NCBI GenBank assembly: GCA_024734495.1
Contig: JALMQS010000828.1
Coordinates: forward strand, 3,893,101 to 3,957,100
Direction of reading: 5' to 3'
Length of the DNA: 64,000 nt
Origin: Forficula auricularia
Taxonomy: Eukaryota > Arthropoda > Insecta > Dermaptera > Forficulidae
Notes under the pieces: model-generated
Seen by the model: only the letters and a program-made list of their open reading frames with translations
What the model was told of the DNA's origin: nothing
Database searches by the model: none
Program-made: the position numbers and the translations under genes
Shown: positions 11,001-21,237 of the stretch, in pieces
Numbering within the stretch: the stretch's first letter is position 1
How the letters are laid out: the number at the start of each line of letters is the position of its first letter

Positions 11001-12627
11001 TGGTCAAACTTCAGTGAATTTGAAGTTTGAGCTTTTTTATTATATTATTTTATTTTTAATTTTTTTATCTCTTTGAATATTTCAAGGAATAACTATTTTA
11101 TAAAAGCAATCATTTATTAAATAATAAGTTTATATTTACTTCATTAACTGAAAATAATTCATTTTAAAGAGTATATTTACTTTAAATTTGATATTTTTTA
11201 TACATAGGTTTAAAAGTTCAATAATAAAAGCATCACTTTTATTACCAAATAATGTTAGATATTTGAATTTATAAACGACTTTGTTTATTTTAATAAAGAA
11301 AAAATATATCTTATTTCGCTTCAAGGTCAAAATATATGTCGACAGTTGCTTCACTCACACAAGCCAGTAAACCTCTCACAGACTTGAACAGAAAGATTGA
11401 TTCTTATTGGTTGAAAAATTAACCCTCGACCAATCACAGTTGAGATAACAAAACTAGCTTTCCCATTCCTTTTTCTAACCACTCGGTCTCTCGCTAGAGA
11501 GCCTTTTCACTTATGATCATGTTCTCGACCTAGCTGGTTCGGCTTTATAGGAGCAGGCCCTATTTGGGGGGCTGTCTCCTCGCCGCAGCCATTTACTTGT
11601 TCCCAGTTTTATTTTATATGTGTTTAAAGGCCATTTGTATTGGTTCTTTTTATATTTAATTGTGGTTTTCCGTAAAACGGCCATCGGCTTTTTAAAAGTG
11701 GGCTGTAGATCTTTACGAAGTTGGAAATACCCGAATATATTTTTTGTTAGCCAGGGAAATAATTTTATTCCCTGAGCTTCAACTGGAACAAGCTTCAACT
11801 GATCATATAGTCACCTTTTACAAGAAGTTTCATTCCAAACTTGGATAAACTGAAATTCTTGTATATTTTCTTTATTTAACAAGAAAAATAATTAACTTCA
11901 TTACTACCGACGCCATCTTGATCTGTGACGTATGCTCAAGGACAAGGGAAGCCAGGGGAATTTCTTACCCCTCTCCTGCCATCACTCTCTTCAAAACATC
12001 TCTGCTGTGATCATACCTTAAACCACCTGTTCTGTCGAGATCATCTAGATATTGGCTTTTGTGATGAAGAAGCATCTGTATTGAATTGATATCTGTTTAC
12101 CAATTTACCTCAATAATTGACAGAGGAAATTTATTCATCTTATTTTTAAGATAAGTACTGATTATAATATATGTATTAAAACAATTATTATTTAATTCAA
12201 ATTGCACTCTTTGTTATAAAGAATTTATAATACTTTACTCATTATTGTTTAAATAATAAATACTCTTTGTTAATTAAAATATAATTTCATTATTTTAATT
12301 AAAAAATTATTAATCATTATTTTCTGAATTTAACTTTCCACAAAATATTCCTTACATTTATTTTTTAATAATAATCTATGAAAGTTTTTTGCTAATATAT
12401 CTTTTAACTATTCGAATCTGCAATCAAGTACCTTTTTAGTACCGGACAGGGTTATAAAAACACGTCTATGGTAACGAATCCCTCAATCTTGGATATTCGT
12501 GTTTTCCCAAGGTAGACCGATAATTAAGGAATACGCGTTCGCATTTATTTTATACCGCTTATGTAGGGATTAGCCGTTCGTCCGTGAATCCGTATAAACT
12601 TAGTCATCAATTGAGGTCTCCCTAACA
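11001..12627 (+). repeat. BEL/Pao 5' LTR
   Basis: Begins tggtcaaacttcag and ends cctaaca (TG...CA). It is the same length as the 3' LTR. By eye I see three substitutions and two compensating 1-base indels between them, e.g. near 11575 (G run), 11586, 11868 (T run), 12397 and 12617. Reverse-strand open frames at 11136-11354 and 11517-11798 recur in the other LTR and are incidental. Confidence 0.92.
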
Positions 12628-13156
12628 TACTGGCAACACGTGACAGGACAAAACATACTGTCGATCGTTTTGACAAGACAAACTTTTGTTTAACAAAAAG
12701 CTTTCATTATTTAGCAAATTTTTATATTTTGCAAACGTTTTGTTTAATTAAAACAAACTTTAAGTTGAACATTTTTACTGTTGTTAGTAAACAAACATTG
12801 ACAGCTGCCAAAGTGTCATTTTATATTTTGACAGCTGGAATGTAAACAAACATTAAGTTTGAATCATTCTTTAAATGTAAAGAGTTTTTATCAAACGCAA
12901 TATTTATATTTATTTATTTTGTGGAACGTTCATTCAGTGGCGACCATTTGTGACTCGATACGATAATTAATTCAATAATTAATCAAAATTTTTATATAAA
13001 CATTTATTTAAGTTATATAACAATTTTATATAATCAAATCAGATTAATCAATTTAGTATTAATCAACCAAACCATTTATTATTTTAACAAATATTAAACT
13101 TGTTTATTATAATTTATATTAAAATAAATAAATTTTAATAATTTAATTATATAAAA
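12628..13156 (+). promoter_or_regulatory. BEL leader with putative primer-binding site
   Basis: Directly after the 5' LTR the sequence tggcaacacgtgacagg (from 12631) sits where a tRNA primer-binding site is expected; BEL elements often have a TGGC-type site here. I cannot name the tRNA. A second tggcgacc occurs at 12938. The rest of the leader is AT-rich and untranslated. Confidence 0.45.
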
Positions 13157-15406
13157 ATGACTCAAAAGCAAGTCAAATACATTAAAGGCATTTGGGCCTT
13201 AGCCAAAGACAGAAGTAGTAATTGCCTGTCTTTCATAAATGATATGGAAGTTATTACTGTAACTTCAGGCAATGAATGTCTAGAAGAATTAAAATCTATT
13301 ATTGAGGAAGTTGAGAACTGTAGGCATTACATTTATCAGCATGACTTACAGGAGGTTCAACCAGTTGACCTCATATTGCCGGAGATATTCTCGACAATTA
13401 ATCAGCTTAAAACGCTAAAACTCAATGTTATGAATGCTTTAGACAAGCTGCAGACTGTTAGTAGGTCAACTGACTCACAAAGCAGTTCTGAAAATTCTAA
13501 TACGAGCAGCTTACAAATAAACCTTCCTAAAATTAATTTGGAAAAGTTTAATGGTTTATATACTAGATACCCAGCTTTTTTGCATCAGTTTAATGCCTCC
13601 ATAGGTGAAAATGCACAGCTTTCTCCTTGTCAAAAATTAATTTATTTAAAAAGTTTCTTAGGTGATGAACCTCTAAATCACATTCGACATTTAGAAGTTA
13701 CTAATGACAATTATCAAATTGCACTTGATTTGATTCATAGCAAGTACTACAAGTACCGAAAGATTGTTTTCGACTTGTTAGACGAACTATTCGATTTGAA
13801 AGTTATTACTTCACCAAATGCTAAAATGTATCACCATTTAACCACAACTGTCAAGCAAATTGTTTTGCAATTAAATAATTTAAAAATAGAGACAGATCAG
13901 TGGAACATTATTTTAGTCAAGTTAGTGTCTTCCAAATTGGATCCTAAGGCACAACAGGATTGGTATTTAACTTTAGATAATGATCAAATACCAATTTTAG
14001 AATCCTTATTAGAATTTATTGAAAAACGTGCAGATTCTTATCTGGAATCACACGCACAAACTGTTAATAAAAATAAAACTTTTACCAAAAATAACTTTAA
14101 TGCCAAAACTTTAAATTTACAAGCTAAAGAGCCTGATAATAGCTGCATAGCTTGTAAAGCCCAACATTGGGTGGGTAGATGTCCCAAATTTATCGCATTA
14201 AAGCCATATGAAAGGTTTGTTTTAATAAGAAACAACAATTTATGTTTAAAATGCTTTTCTTCACAACATTCCGTTTCGGTTTGTGGACGAAGCAACTGCA
14301 ACCAATGTTCACGTACTCATTCCGCCCTTTTGCATTTTTCTAGTACCAAAACGGATGGCTCACACAAGGACTCGGAGAGTGGTTCAGTCAAACAGAAACA
14401 AAAGTCGGAGGTCAAGAATGCTACTAATTCGGACACTTCTACTGAAAAGAAAGGACAAGTCTCACATGTTCGAGTCTGTGGTTCCACAACCTTATTGAGC
14501 AGAGCCCAAATCAAAGCCTTTGATTACCAAGGTCAACAGGTATGCGTCAATGCCTTTATTGACGCCGGTAGTGAAATTTCTCTTATTTCCGAAACCGCAG
14601 TTAAACTATTGGGTTTGAAAAGCTCACCCACACTGCTTTCAGTTAGGGGTTTGAACGACCAGCATCTTGCCACAGCTAGTCAATTTGTTAATTTAACTTT
14701 TAATTCTGTAGTTGACAACTCTTTAGAATTTAATGCCGATTTTTACGTTGTTAAAGATTTGAATCTGACCATCCCCTCTGTACCTTTGAAAAGGAGTCAA
14801 TTCACCTTCTTGCAGGGCCTCCCTCTAGCAGACAAATTGTTTGGTACACCAGGAAGAGTAGAAATTTTAATTGGTGCAGACATATTTTCTAAATTAGTCC
14901 TCGGTGACATTTTGAAAAATGACAGCCAAAATTTAGTGGCACAAAATACCTCGTTGGGTTGGGTGGTATTTGGCAAAGCTGACCCCCTCCATAAGGTAGC
15001 TTACCCTAAAAAAGTAAAAAATTGTCACCTAAAAGGCTCTTTAGCCGAATTAAATTCAAACTTATTAAAATTAGTTGAACTGGACTCAGTCCCAGATCAT
15101 AAAATTGTGAATAATTCAAATGCTGAAATGCAATTCTTATCTAGCATAAAGCAAATAGATAACAATCAACTTCAGGTTGCATTACCTTTTAAATTAAACC
15201 CTCCTCCACTCGGAGATTCTTTTCCCAAGTCACTTGTAATGCTTAAAAAGCAAAATGAAAAATTTAACAAGGTTAACAATTTAAAAAGAAAAAGAAAGAG
15301 AAAAAGGAATAGTCATTTAAATTGGCGAAATACCACATTAAAAAAGAATTATGGGCAACAGCTTCTTAACGTTGATGGAGCTGCAGACTCTTCTATGTCA
15401 GGTTGA
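13157..15406 (+). CDS. BEL/Pao Gag-protease polyprotein, truncated pol
   Basis: This 749-codon frame encodes the structural and protease part of a BEL/Pao element. A Gag region of the DUF1759 type begins near residue 122 (LPKINLEKFNG) and contains the SPCQKLIYLKSFL block. Cysteine/histidine-rich nucleic-acid-binding motifs follow from about residue 330 (CIAC, then CLKC...CNQC near 362-383). An aspartic protease of the A16/DUF1758 type comes near residue 466 with active-site core DAGSE. At about residue 673 the VALPFKLNPPPLGDSF block that normally leads into reverse transcriptase appears. Soon after, the frame passes a lysine/arginine-rich run (KRKRKRKR) and ends in sequence unrelated to RT. 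Homology resumes out of frame in the integrase tail, marking an internal deletion. Gag and protease may still be made. Confidence 0.88.
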   Translation: MTQKQVKYIKGIWALAKDRSSNCLSFINDMEVITVTSGNECLEELKSIIEEVENCRHYIYQHDLQEVQPVDLILPEIFSTINQLKTLKLNVMNALDKLQTVSRSTDSQSSSENSNTSSLQINLPKINLEKFNGLYTRYPAFLHQFNASIGENAQLSPCQKLIYLKSFLGDEPLNHIRHLEVTNDNYQIALDLIHSKYYKYRKIVFDLLDELFDLKVITSPNAKMYHHLTTTVKQIVLQLNNLKIETDQWNIILVKLVSSKLDPKAQQDWYLTLDNDQIPILESLLEFIEKRADSYLESHAQTVNKNKTFTKNNFNAKTLNLQAKEPDNSCIACKAQHWVGRCPKFIALKPYERFVLIRNNNLCLKCFSSQHSVSVCGRSNCNQCSRTHSALLHFSSTKTDGSHKDSESGSVKQKQKSEVKNATNSDTSTEKKGQVSHVRVCGSTTLLSRAQIKAFDYQGQQVCVNAFIDAGSEISLISETAVKLLGLKSSPTLLSVRGLNDQHLATASQFVNLTFNSVVDNSLEFNADFYVVKDLNLTIPSVPLKRSQFTFLQGLPLADKLFGTPGRVEILIGADIFSKLVLGDILKNDSQNLVAQNTSLGWVVFGKADPLHKVAYPKKVKNCHLKGSLAELNSNLLKLVELDSVPDHKIVNNSNAEMQFLSSIKQIDNNQLQVALPFKLNPPPLGDSFPKSLVMLKKQNEKFNKVNNLKRKRKRKRNSHLNWRNTTLKKNYGQQLLNVDGAADSSMSG

Positions 15407-15500
15407 ATCTGTCCTGAATTCTCGACCTTTGACTCCACTCTCTGAGGAGACAGACAGTTTTGATTATTTGTCTCCTGGTCATTTTCAGGTCAACTGTTAG
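15360..15500 (+). pseudogene. BEL integrase C-terminal tail remnant
   Basis: In a frame different from Gag-protease the sequence reads LTLMELQTLLCQVES, then LNSRPLTPLS, then LSPGHF, the conserved end of BEL/Pao integrase (DUF5641 region). It overlaps the last codons of the Gag-protease frame. This places one edge of the RT-RNase H-integrase deletion near 15350-15370. Confidence 0.85.
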
Positions 15501-15792
15501 TACAGTTACCTGTCTTAGAACATGTCAATGACAGAAATTATAAACTCTCACAAAGCTTTAAACATATTTAATTTTGCTTAATACCTTTTAAGTATAATTT
15601 TAAGATAATTAGTTTTTTAAGGCACTATCATTGTTAAGTGCAATCAGTGTTTTTTTTTTTTTATGTTAAAGTGAAAGTGAAATTGTGTGATTACTATTAA
15701 GTAAACAAATCCATATTAGCCACTAAGATAGAAACTTTATTAACTCAATGAATTATTGTAACGAAAAGAAAACTTTTCGAAGGTGGCCAGTA
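15501..15792 (+). promoter_or_regulatory. BEL 3' untranslated region and polypurine tract
   Basis: Non-coding. A purine-rich stretch (aaaagaaaac near 15763, then gaaggtgg at 15779-15786) lies just before the 3' LTR, where plus-strand priming occurs in LTR retrotransposons. Confidence 0.5.
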
Positions 15793-17419
15793 TGGTCAAA
15801 CTTCAGTGAATTTGAAGTTTGAGCTTTTTTATTATATTATTTTATTTTTAATTTTTTTATCTCTTTGAATATTTCAAGGAATAACTATTTTATAAAAGCA
15901 ATCATTTATTAAATAATAAGTTTATATTTACTTCATTAACTGAAAATAATTCATTTTAAAGAGTATATTTACTTTAAATTTGATATTTTTTATACATAGG
16001 TTTAAAAGTTCAATAATAAAAGCATCACTTTTATTACCAAATAATGTTAGATATTTGAATTTATAAACGACTTTGTTTATTTTAATAAAGAAAAAATATA
16101 TCTTATTTCGCTTCAAGGTCAAAATATATGTCGACAGTTGCTTCACTCACACAAGCCAGTAAACCTCTCACAGACTTGAACAGAAAGATTGATTCTTATT
16201 GGTTGAAAAATTAACCCTCGACCAATCACAGTTGAGATAACAAAACTAGCTTTCCCATTCCTTTTTCTAACCACTCGGTCTCTCGCTAGAGAGCCTTTTC
16301 ACTTATGATCATGTTCTCGACCTAGCTGGTTCGGCTTTATAGGAGCAGGCCCTATTTGGGGGCTGTCTCCTCGCCGAAGCCATTTACTTGTTCCCAGTTT
16401 TATTTTATATGTGTTTAAAGGCCATTTGTATTGGTTCTTTTTATATTTAATTGTGGTTTTCCGTAAAACGGCCATCGGCTTTTTAAAAGTGGGCTGTAGA
16501 TCTTTACGAAGTTGGAAATACCCGAATATATTTTTTGTTAGCCAGGGAAATAATTTTATTCCCTGAGCTTCAACTGGAACAAGCTTCAACTGATCATATA
16601 GTCACCTTTTACAAGAAGTTTCATTCCAAACTTGGATAAACTGAAATTCTTGTATATTTTTCTTTATTTAACAAGAAAAATAATTAACTTCATTACTACC
16701 GACGCCATCTTGATCTGTGACGTATGCTCAAGGACAAGGGAAGCCAGGGGAATTTCTTACCCCTCTCCTGCCATCACTCTCTTCAAAACATCTCTGCTGT
16801 GATCATACCTTAAACCACCTGTTCTGTCGAGATCATCTAGATATTGGCTTTTGTGATGAAGAAGCATCTGTATTGAATTGATATCTGTTTACCAATTTAC
16901 CTCAATAATTGACAGAGGAAATTTATTCATCTTATTTTTAAGATAAGTACTGATTATAATATATGTATTAAAACAATTATTATTTAATTCAAATTGCACT
17001 CTTTGTTATAAAGAATTTATAATACTTTACTCATTATTGTTTAAATAATAAATACTCTTTGTTAATTAAAATATAATTTCATTATTTTAATTAAAAAATT
17101 ATTAATCATTATTTTCTGAATTTAACTTTCCACAAAATATTCCTTACATTTATTTTTTAATAATAATCTATGAAAGTTTTTTGCTAATCTATCTTTTAAC
17201 TATTCGAATCTGCAATCAAGTACCTTTTTAGTACCGGACAGGGTTATAAAAACACGTCTATGGTAACGAATCCCTCAATCTTGGATATTCGTGTTTTCCC
17301 AAGGTAGACCGATAATTAAGGAATACGCGTTCGCATTTATTTTATACCGCTTATGTAGGGATTAGCCGTTCGTCCGTGAATCCGTATAAACTTAGTCATC
17401 AATTGAGGCCTCCCTAACA
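15793..17419 (+). repeat. BEL/Pao 3' LTR
   Basis: Same length (1627 bp) and termini as the 5' LTR, followed directly by the gttta target duplication. The few differences from the 5' LTR are single bases. Confidence 0.92.
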
Positions 17420-17519
17420 GTTTATTTGCTTAAATATAACTCTAATAAAGTTTTTTCTGCCTTTTTTTTTATCGATTCTCAATCATCTCAAACAAATTAC
17501 TTTTCATTTCCAAGTTATT

Positions 17520-17890
17520 ATAGCGACTTGCCAACAGCCACATCTCGAGATCGCCGCCCGCCAGGATTCACCAGCTCGGAGCACGCTCTGGTACTGCTAT
17601 CTTATCTTAATATAATAATGAAATAGGTTTCCAACCGATCGGGAACTTCGAGAGAAATGGTTGTATGCTCTAATAAAGTATTTATAAAGCATTTACAGAT
17701 ATTTTTTAATCTTTTCTTTTGATTAAAATTCATTATTCAAAAAAATATTTTTTTCAAAAACATATAATTACGGACAGCCAAATAATCATATCTTCGAGAA
17801 CATCTGCCGCGCCTACTTGCTTCCGGAGGGCCGAGTGCCGGCGCGTGCCGTGTAGGCAACGCCGGGTACTGCTCGTATTTAATTATAATA
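17520..17890 (+). repeat. Two GC-richer blocks, possible Helitron 3' end region
   Basis: Blocks at about 17525-17620 and 17790-17905 both run from a cttgc-like start to ggtactgct. Each is followed by taatATAATAATGAA-like sequence, so they look like diverged direct copies. The second ends caacgccgggtactgctcgt, which resembles the GC-rich stem and CTAG-type 3' ends of animal Helitrons, with one change in the CTAG. If so, the Helitron starting near 8587 ends here, the BEL lying inside it. This rests on position and resemblance only. Confidence 0.35.
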
Positions 17891-18154
17891 ATGAATGTGG
17901 GCATAGACGGAGGAATGTGGAATGCTTAGATAGTTCATCAGGGCTGGTAATGAATTTCGTTTTAAAAATTCCCATATATTGGGGAAAAATTAATGAATAG
18001 AACGGCGAGTTGAGGAGGGAAGGATAGAAATGCTAAGACAAAAAAGAGTTAATCTTGAAAAATACTCAAAGTAACATGTGAATGGAGCTGTTCTTAAAAA
18101 ATTTTGAAAAAATTCAATCTATTTTTTAAAAATAAAACACTCAAATGTTTGTAT

Positions 18155-18955
18155 TAATTAAAAATAAATTGACGCGTTCTGATGTGGCCATCCACTTGAC
18201 TTTAACATACACTTCTGGTTTGAGTTTGATATAAGGGCCTAGATTTTAATTTTTTGACTCAACAACCCCCCCCCTCCCCTTCCCTCCATTTTAGGTGGTT
18301 AGTTTTTGCATTTTTAGTTTTCTGGTAGCCCACTGATTATGTATATGTATTTATAAATTTGGTTGAGTTTACTCAAATGGTCTAGATTCTTATTTCCCCT
18401 CCCCCCCCCCCCTCCCTAATTTTGGCGCCAGAAAAAAATATATTTTCGTTATTATATGTTTATTTTATAGTATATTTCATTTTTTTTGTTTTTTTAGATT
18501 GACAATATTATATGTAATTTTAAATTTTACACCCCCCTTACATTTTGGGGTCGATATGCACCAAAATCTAATCAGGTCTTAATCTCAATGCAGCAAAACT
18601 ACGTGTGAAATTTTGTTTTTATATTCAGACTGGTTTTTGAGCTAGATCGTCCACAAAATTTGGTATCGCACAGACTAACTAACAAGCTAACATACTAACT
18701 AACAGACAGACTAACTAACTAACTAACAGACTAACTAACTAACTAACAGACATTTTGCCAAAACAGTTATTATCTCGAACAATATAATTTTTTCGATGTT
18801 CACTTATTAAAGCTTTTTTGTAGACCGAATGACAAGGTTTTTAATCAAAATTGTTTCAGCCGTTTTTTAGATATTTCGAAAAAAGAAGCAAAAAAACTAC
18901 TTTTTTCATTCACGATTACAATATTTGACCATACCCTGTATGGTAAAGTAAAAAT
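18155..18955 (+). mobile_element. Helentron-like non-autonomous element (HINE family 1)
   Basis: The 3' end carries a hairpin accataccctgtatggt (18928-18944) followed by aaagtaaaaa. An inverted subterminal partner, actttaacatacac, occurs at 18199-18212. A (ctaa)/(caga) tetranucleotide stretch lies in the middle (18676-18752). Subterminal inverted repeats, internal microsatellite and 3' stem-loop match the HINE/DINE-1 layout of Helentron-dependent elements. A reverse-strand copy lies at 46815-47475 and agrees along most of its length. No coding. Confidence 0.6.
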
Positions 18956-19299
18956 ACACTTCATCACTTATTTTCGGAATATTAACTGAGATATTTATAT
19001 CTTTCCTCACGATAAATATCAAGTTTCCTTTCAAAAAATGTTAAGTTTTTTTTTTTTGAAAATGGTTCAAATTTTAATTTGGAAGAGAATAAGAATTAAC
19101 GGTATTCACAATATTTATCTGAATGTGCTAAATAATTTAAAAATTTATGTTTCTGATATATTTCAATGGTAACGAAGATAAAAAGAAAATTTAGACGAAT
19201 GTGTGACGTGATTATTTGGTGGGTAAAATATTAATAGATGTTTGTTCTGAAATTATAATGTAGTTTTGCAACTTAATATTAATAATGTTCTTTACATTG

Positions 19300-19380
19300 T
19301 AGAAGCCCTGAAGAAGTGCCAAAGCCGACTAAACGTCGGCTGATAAATAAAAAGTCCCCCATAAAAATTTGTCCTTATTT
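19300..19380 (+). ncRNA. Hammerhead-like motif, Penelope-like element end (decayed)
   Basis: From 19305 the sequence reads gcc, then ctgaaga, then a partly paired stem (agt...act), then taaacgtc, then ggct. The agcc/ggct flanks can pair as stem I around the core. GAAAC is changed to TAAAC, so it is likely inactive. It is followed by aataaaaagtcc, like the other copies in the window. Confidence 0.4.
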
Positions 19381-19618
19381 TTCTATTATATTATAAACTT
19401 TCAAATTAATACAAATTAAGGGGCTTCCCTAAATTACGTGAGGCTTTTAGGGAAGAGGAGGGTGTCGAGCCGAATCTCACCCAATTTCAGGTGGGGGAGA
19501 GGGGGGGGGGGTCTCGGAAAATATCACGTATTTTTTCCGCAAGAAACAGTGTAAAATTCCGAGAAAACTGGATTAAATTAAGTAATAATAATAATAATAC
19601 TAGTCTCAACTAAGTAGC

Positions 19619-19990
19619 AAAAATTATCCATCGGGAGCTTGCTCTTAAAAGAGACTTATCCGAGACCCGGAGGCCTATTACAAGTAAGCCCCTCCACCTG
19701 TCTTAGAAAACAATGACTTAATTCTCTATTGGGGCCGACCAGTGTTGATGGATAGAACGATTGATCATAATAGACCCAATATAATATTAATAGACAATTA
19801 TGAGAAAAGGGCTATTATCGTTGACATTGCTGCCCCATTAACGCATAACCTGGAAAAGAGAGAGCGGGAAAAGATTTCAAAATATCAAAACCTTGCGTTT
19901 GACTGTGGAAGCTCAACGAGGTGAAAATTATTCCGATTGTGATGTCTGTGGAGGGAGTGTCCAGTAGCAACTTGAAAAAGAGAACATCAG
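19619..19990 (+). pseudogene. LINE ORF C-terminal remnant (possible RLE domain)
   Basis: Reading frames assemble KIIHRELALKRDLS, then (after a frame change) PYYK-stop-APPPVLEN...LYWGRPVLMDRTIDHNRPNI, then IVDIAAPLTHNLEKRE...ISKYQNLA. After another frameshift near 19900 they give LWKLNEVKIIPIVMSVEGV. I recall this order from the C-terminal region of R2-like LINE proteins with a restriction-like endonuclease. The RPN...D/E spacing fits that family, but the subfamily is uncertain. One stop and two frame changes make it a fossil. Confidence 0.6.
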
Positions 19991-20054
19991 ATCATAGACG
20001 AAATAACACCTCTCATGAAAAAGGCTGTCGTTTTACAGACCTGCTACATAAAAA

Positions 20055-20245
20055 GATATACTATTTTGTCATTGATCATATGATCAGAACTTGACCAAAT
20101 TAATATGGCACAAATCGGAAACTACACTAAACCCAATGCAAAAAAATTCATCAAAATCGGTTCACAATTGACGAAGAAATCGGGTAACATAGACAAAAAA
20201 AATCAGTCGAATTGAGAACATCCTCCTTTTTTGAAGTCGGTTAAT
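20055..20245 (-). repeat. Dispersed repeat ending in cctcc-tttttt-gaagtcggtta
   Basis: The block from gatcatatgatcagaacttg to atcctccttttttgaagtcg is the reverse complement of 53143-53330. The end part (cctcctcctttttttgaagt) recurs at 42775-42800. It is a non-autonomous repeat, probably Helitron/Helentron-related because it shares the ctaatcag-type core nearby. No ORF. Confidence 0.55.
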
Positions 20246-20308
20246 AACCGCAAGAGCTTTCTTCCCAACCGATTCATATATTAATAATAATGAGGATTGG
20301 AGGAGGAT

Positions 20309-20780
20309 AACCAATCGACTTGATTGGGGAATAATGGAATTGAAATAATTATCGGAAAAGAGGTTTTTTTATCTAATTAGATTTTTCCTCTTATTAAAAA
20401 CAAGGACTAAAGATGAATAAGGACACTCGATGGTGGAGAAGTAATCTCCGCAATCGAAGCAAAAAATACAATGTATACATTAATTAATGTAAAATAATTG
20501 GTTTAATAAAATTTATAAAAAAAAAAATATTAAATTGTGAATGATTGAATAACCAATCGACTTGATTGGGGAATAATGGAATTGAAATAATTATCGGAAA
20601 AGAGGTTTTTTTATCTAATTAGATTTTTCCTCTTATTAAAAACAAGGACTAAAGATGAATAAGGACACTCGATGGTGGAGAAGTAATCTCCGGAATCGAA
20701 GCAAAAATACAATGTATACATTAATTAATGTTAAATAATTGGTTTAATAAAATTTATAAAAAAAAAATATTATATTGCTT
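20309..20780 (+). repeat. Two-copy tandem duplication, period 242 bp
   Basis: The unit starting aaccaatcgacttgattggg occurs at 20309 and 20551 and is almost identical through ggacactcgatggtggagaa, differing by a few bases and A-run length. It is non-coding. High identity suggests a recent duplication. Confidence 0.9.
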
Positions 20781-21237
20781 CAATAAAATTAGTTAAAATT
20801 AACAATAGAACTTCTTTAAAATAATTAAATAGGTTTTCTTATCGATTAACTTCTTGATTATTTTGATTCCTACACTAATTTACACACACTTCCTCACTTA
20901 CACACGAACACTCAATGGCCATAACGGACTATGGTTTCCGAAGGCCATTAAAAAAAAAAAAAATTATTGAATCATTCGCTCTTAAACTTTGTATCTGCTC
21001 TTTAAATTAACATTAACTTAAGATATAATTTAGATCTTCAACTAGAATGAAGAAGAAGTCGTTAGAATAATTGTTATCTCAAAGGCACAAAATATATGCA
21101 AATTTTAGTTTCTCCTAGTGTATTCCTTTATTATACTCTTTAAGTGATTCTAACACTAATGAGTTAAAGTCACTAATCCCCACTAAACCATTGTTAGAAA
21201 TAAGCGAACCTTGAACGCGCATCACTACTTCGCCTTC
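20781..21237. other. Non-genic AT-rich stretch
   Basis: No domain or RNA gene recognised; a 13-base A-run lies at about 20950. It ends where the T-run tail of the reverse-strand LINE begins (21238). Confidence 0.4.

Larger units (their letters stand above)
11001..17419 (+). mobile_element. BEL/Pao LTR retrotransposon, internally deleted
   Basis: The element has two near-identical 1627-bp LTRs (11001-12627 and 15793-17419) and 5-bp target duplications gttta at 10996-11000 and 17420-17424. Its internal region encodes a BEL/Pao-type Gag-protease, then jumps to the last part of integrase. Reverse transcriptase, RNase H and most of integrase are missing. It is inserted in the 3' part of a decayed Helitron in the same orientation as the helicase. 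Very low LTR divergence implies recent insertion, so enzymes must have been supplied in trans by an intact relative. Confidence 0.92.

Noticed and set aside
11136..11798. Reverse-strand ORFs in the LTR
   Set aside because: The same frames recur in the 3' LTR, lie antisense to the element and have no domain.
14038..14514. Antisense and alternative-frame ORFs within gag
   Set aside because: They are shadows of the 749-codon Gag-protease frame, which has recognisable motifs.
17520..17890. Firm Helitron 3' terminus
   Set aside because: The ends read ctat and ctcg, not CTRR followed by t, and the two blocks look like a direct duplication; left as a low-confidence region.
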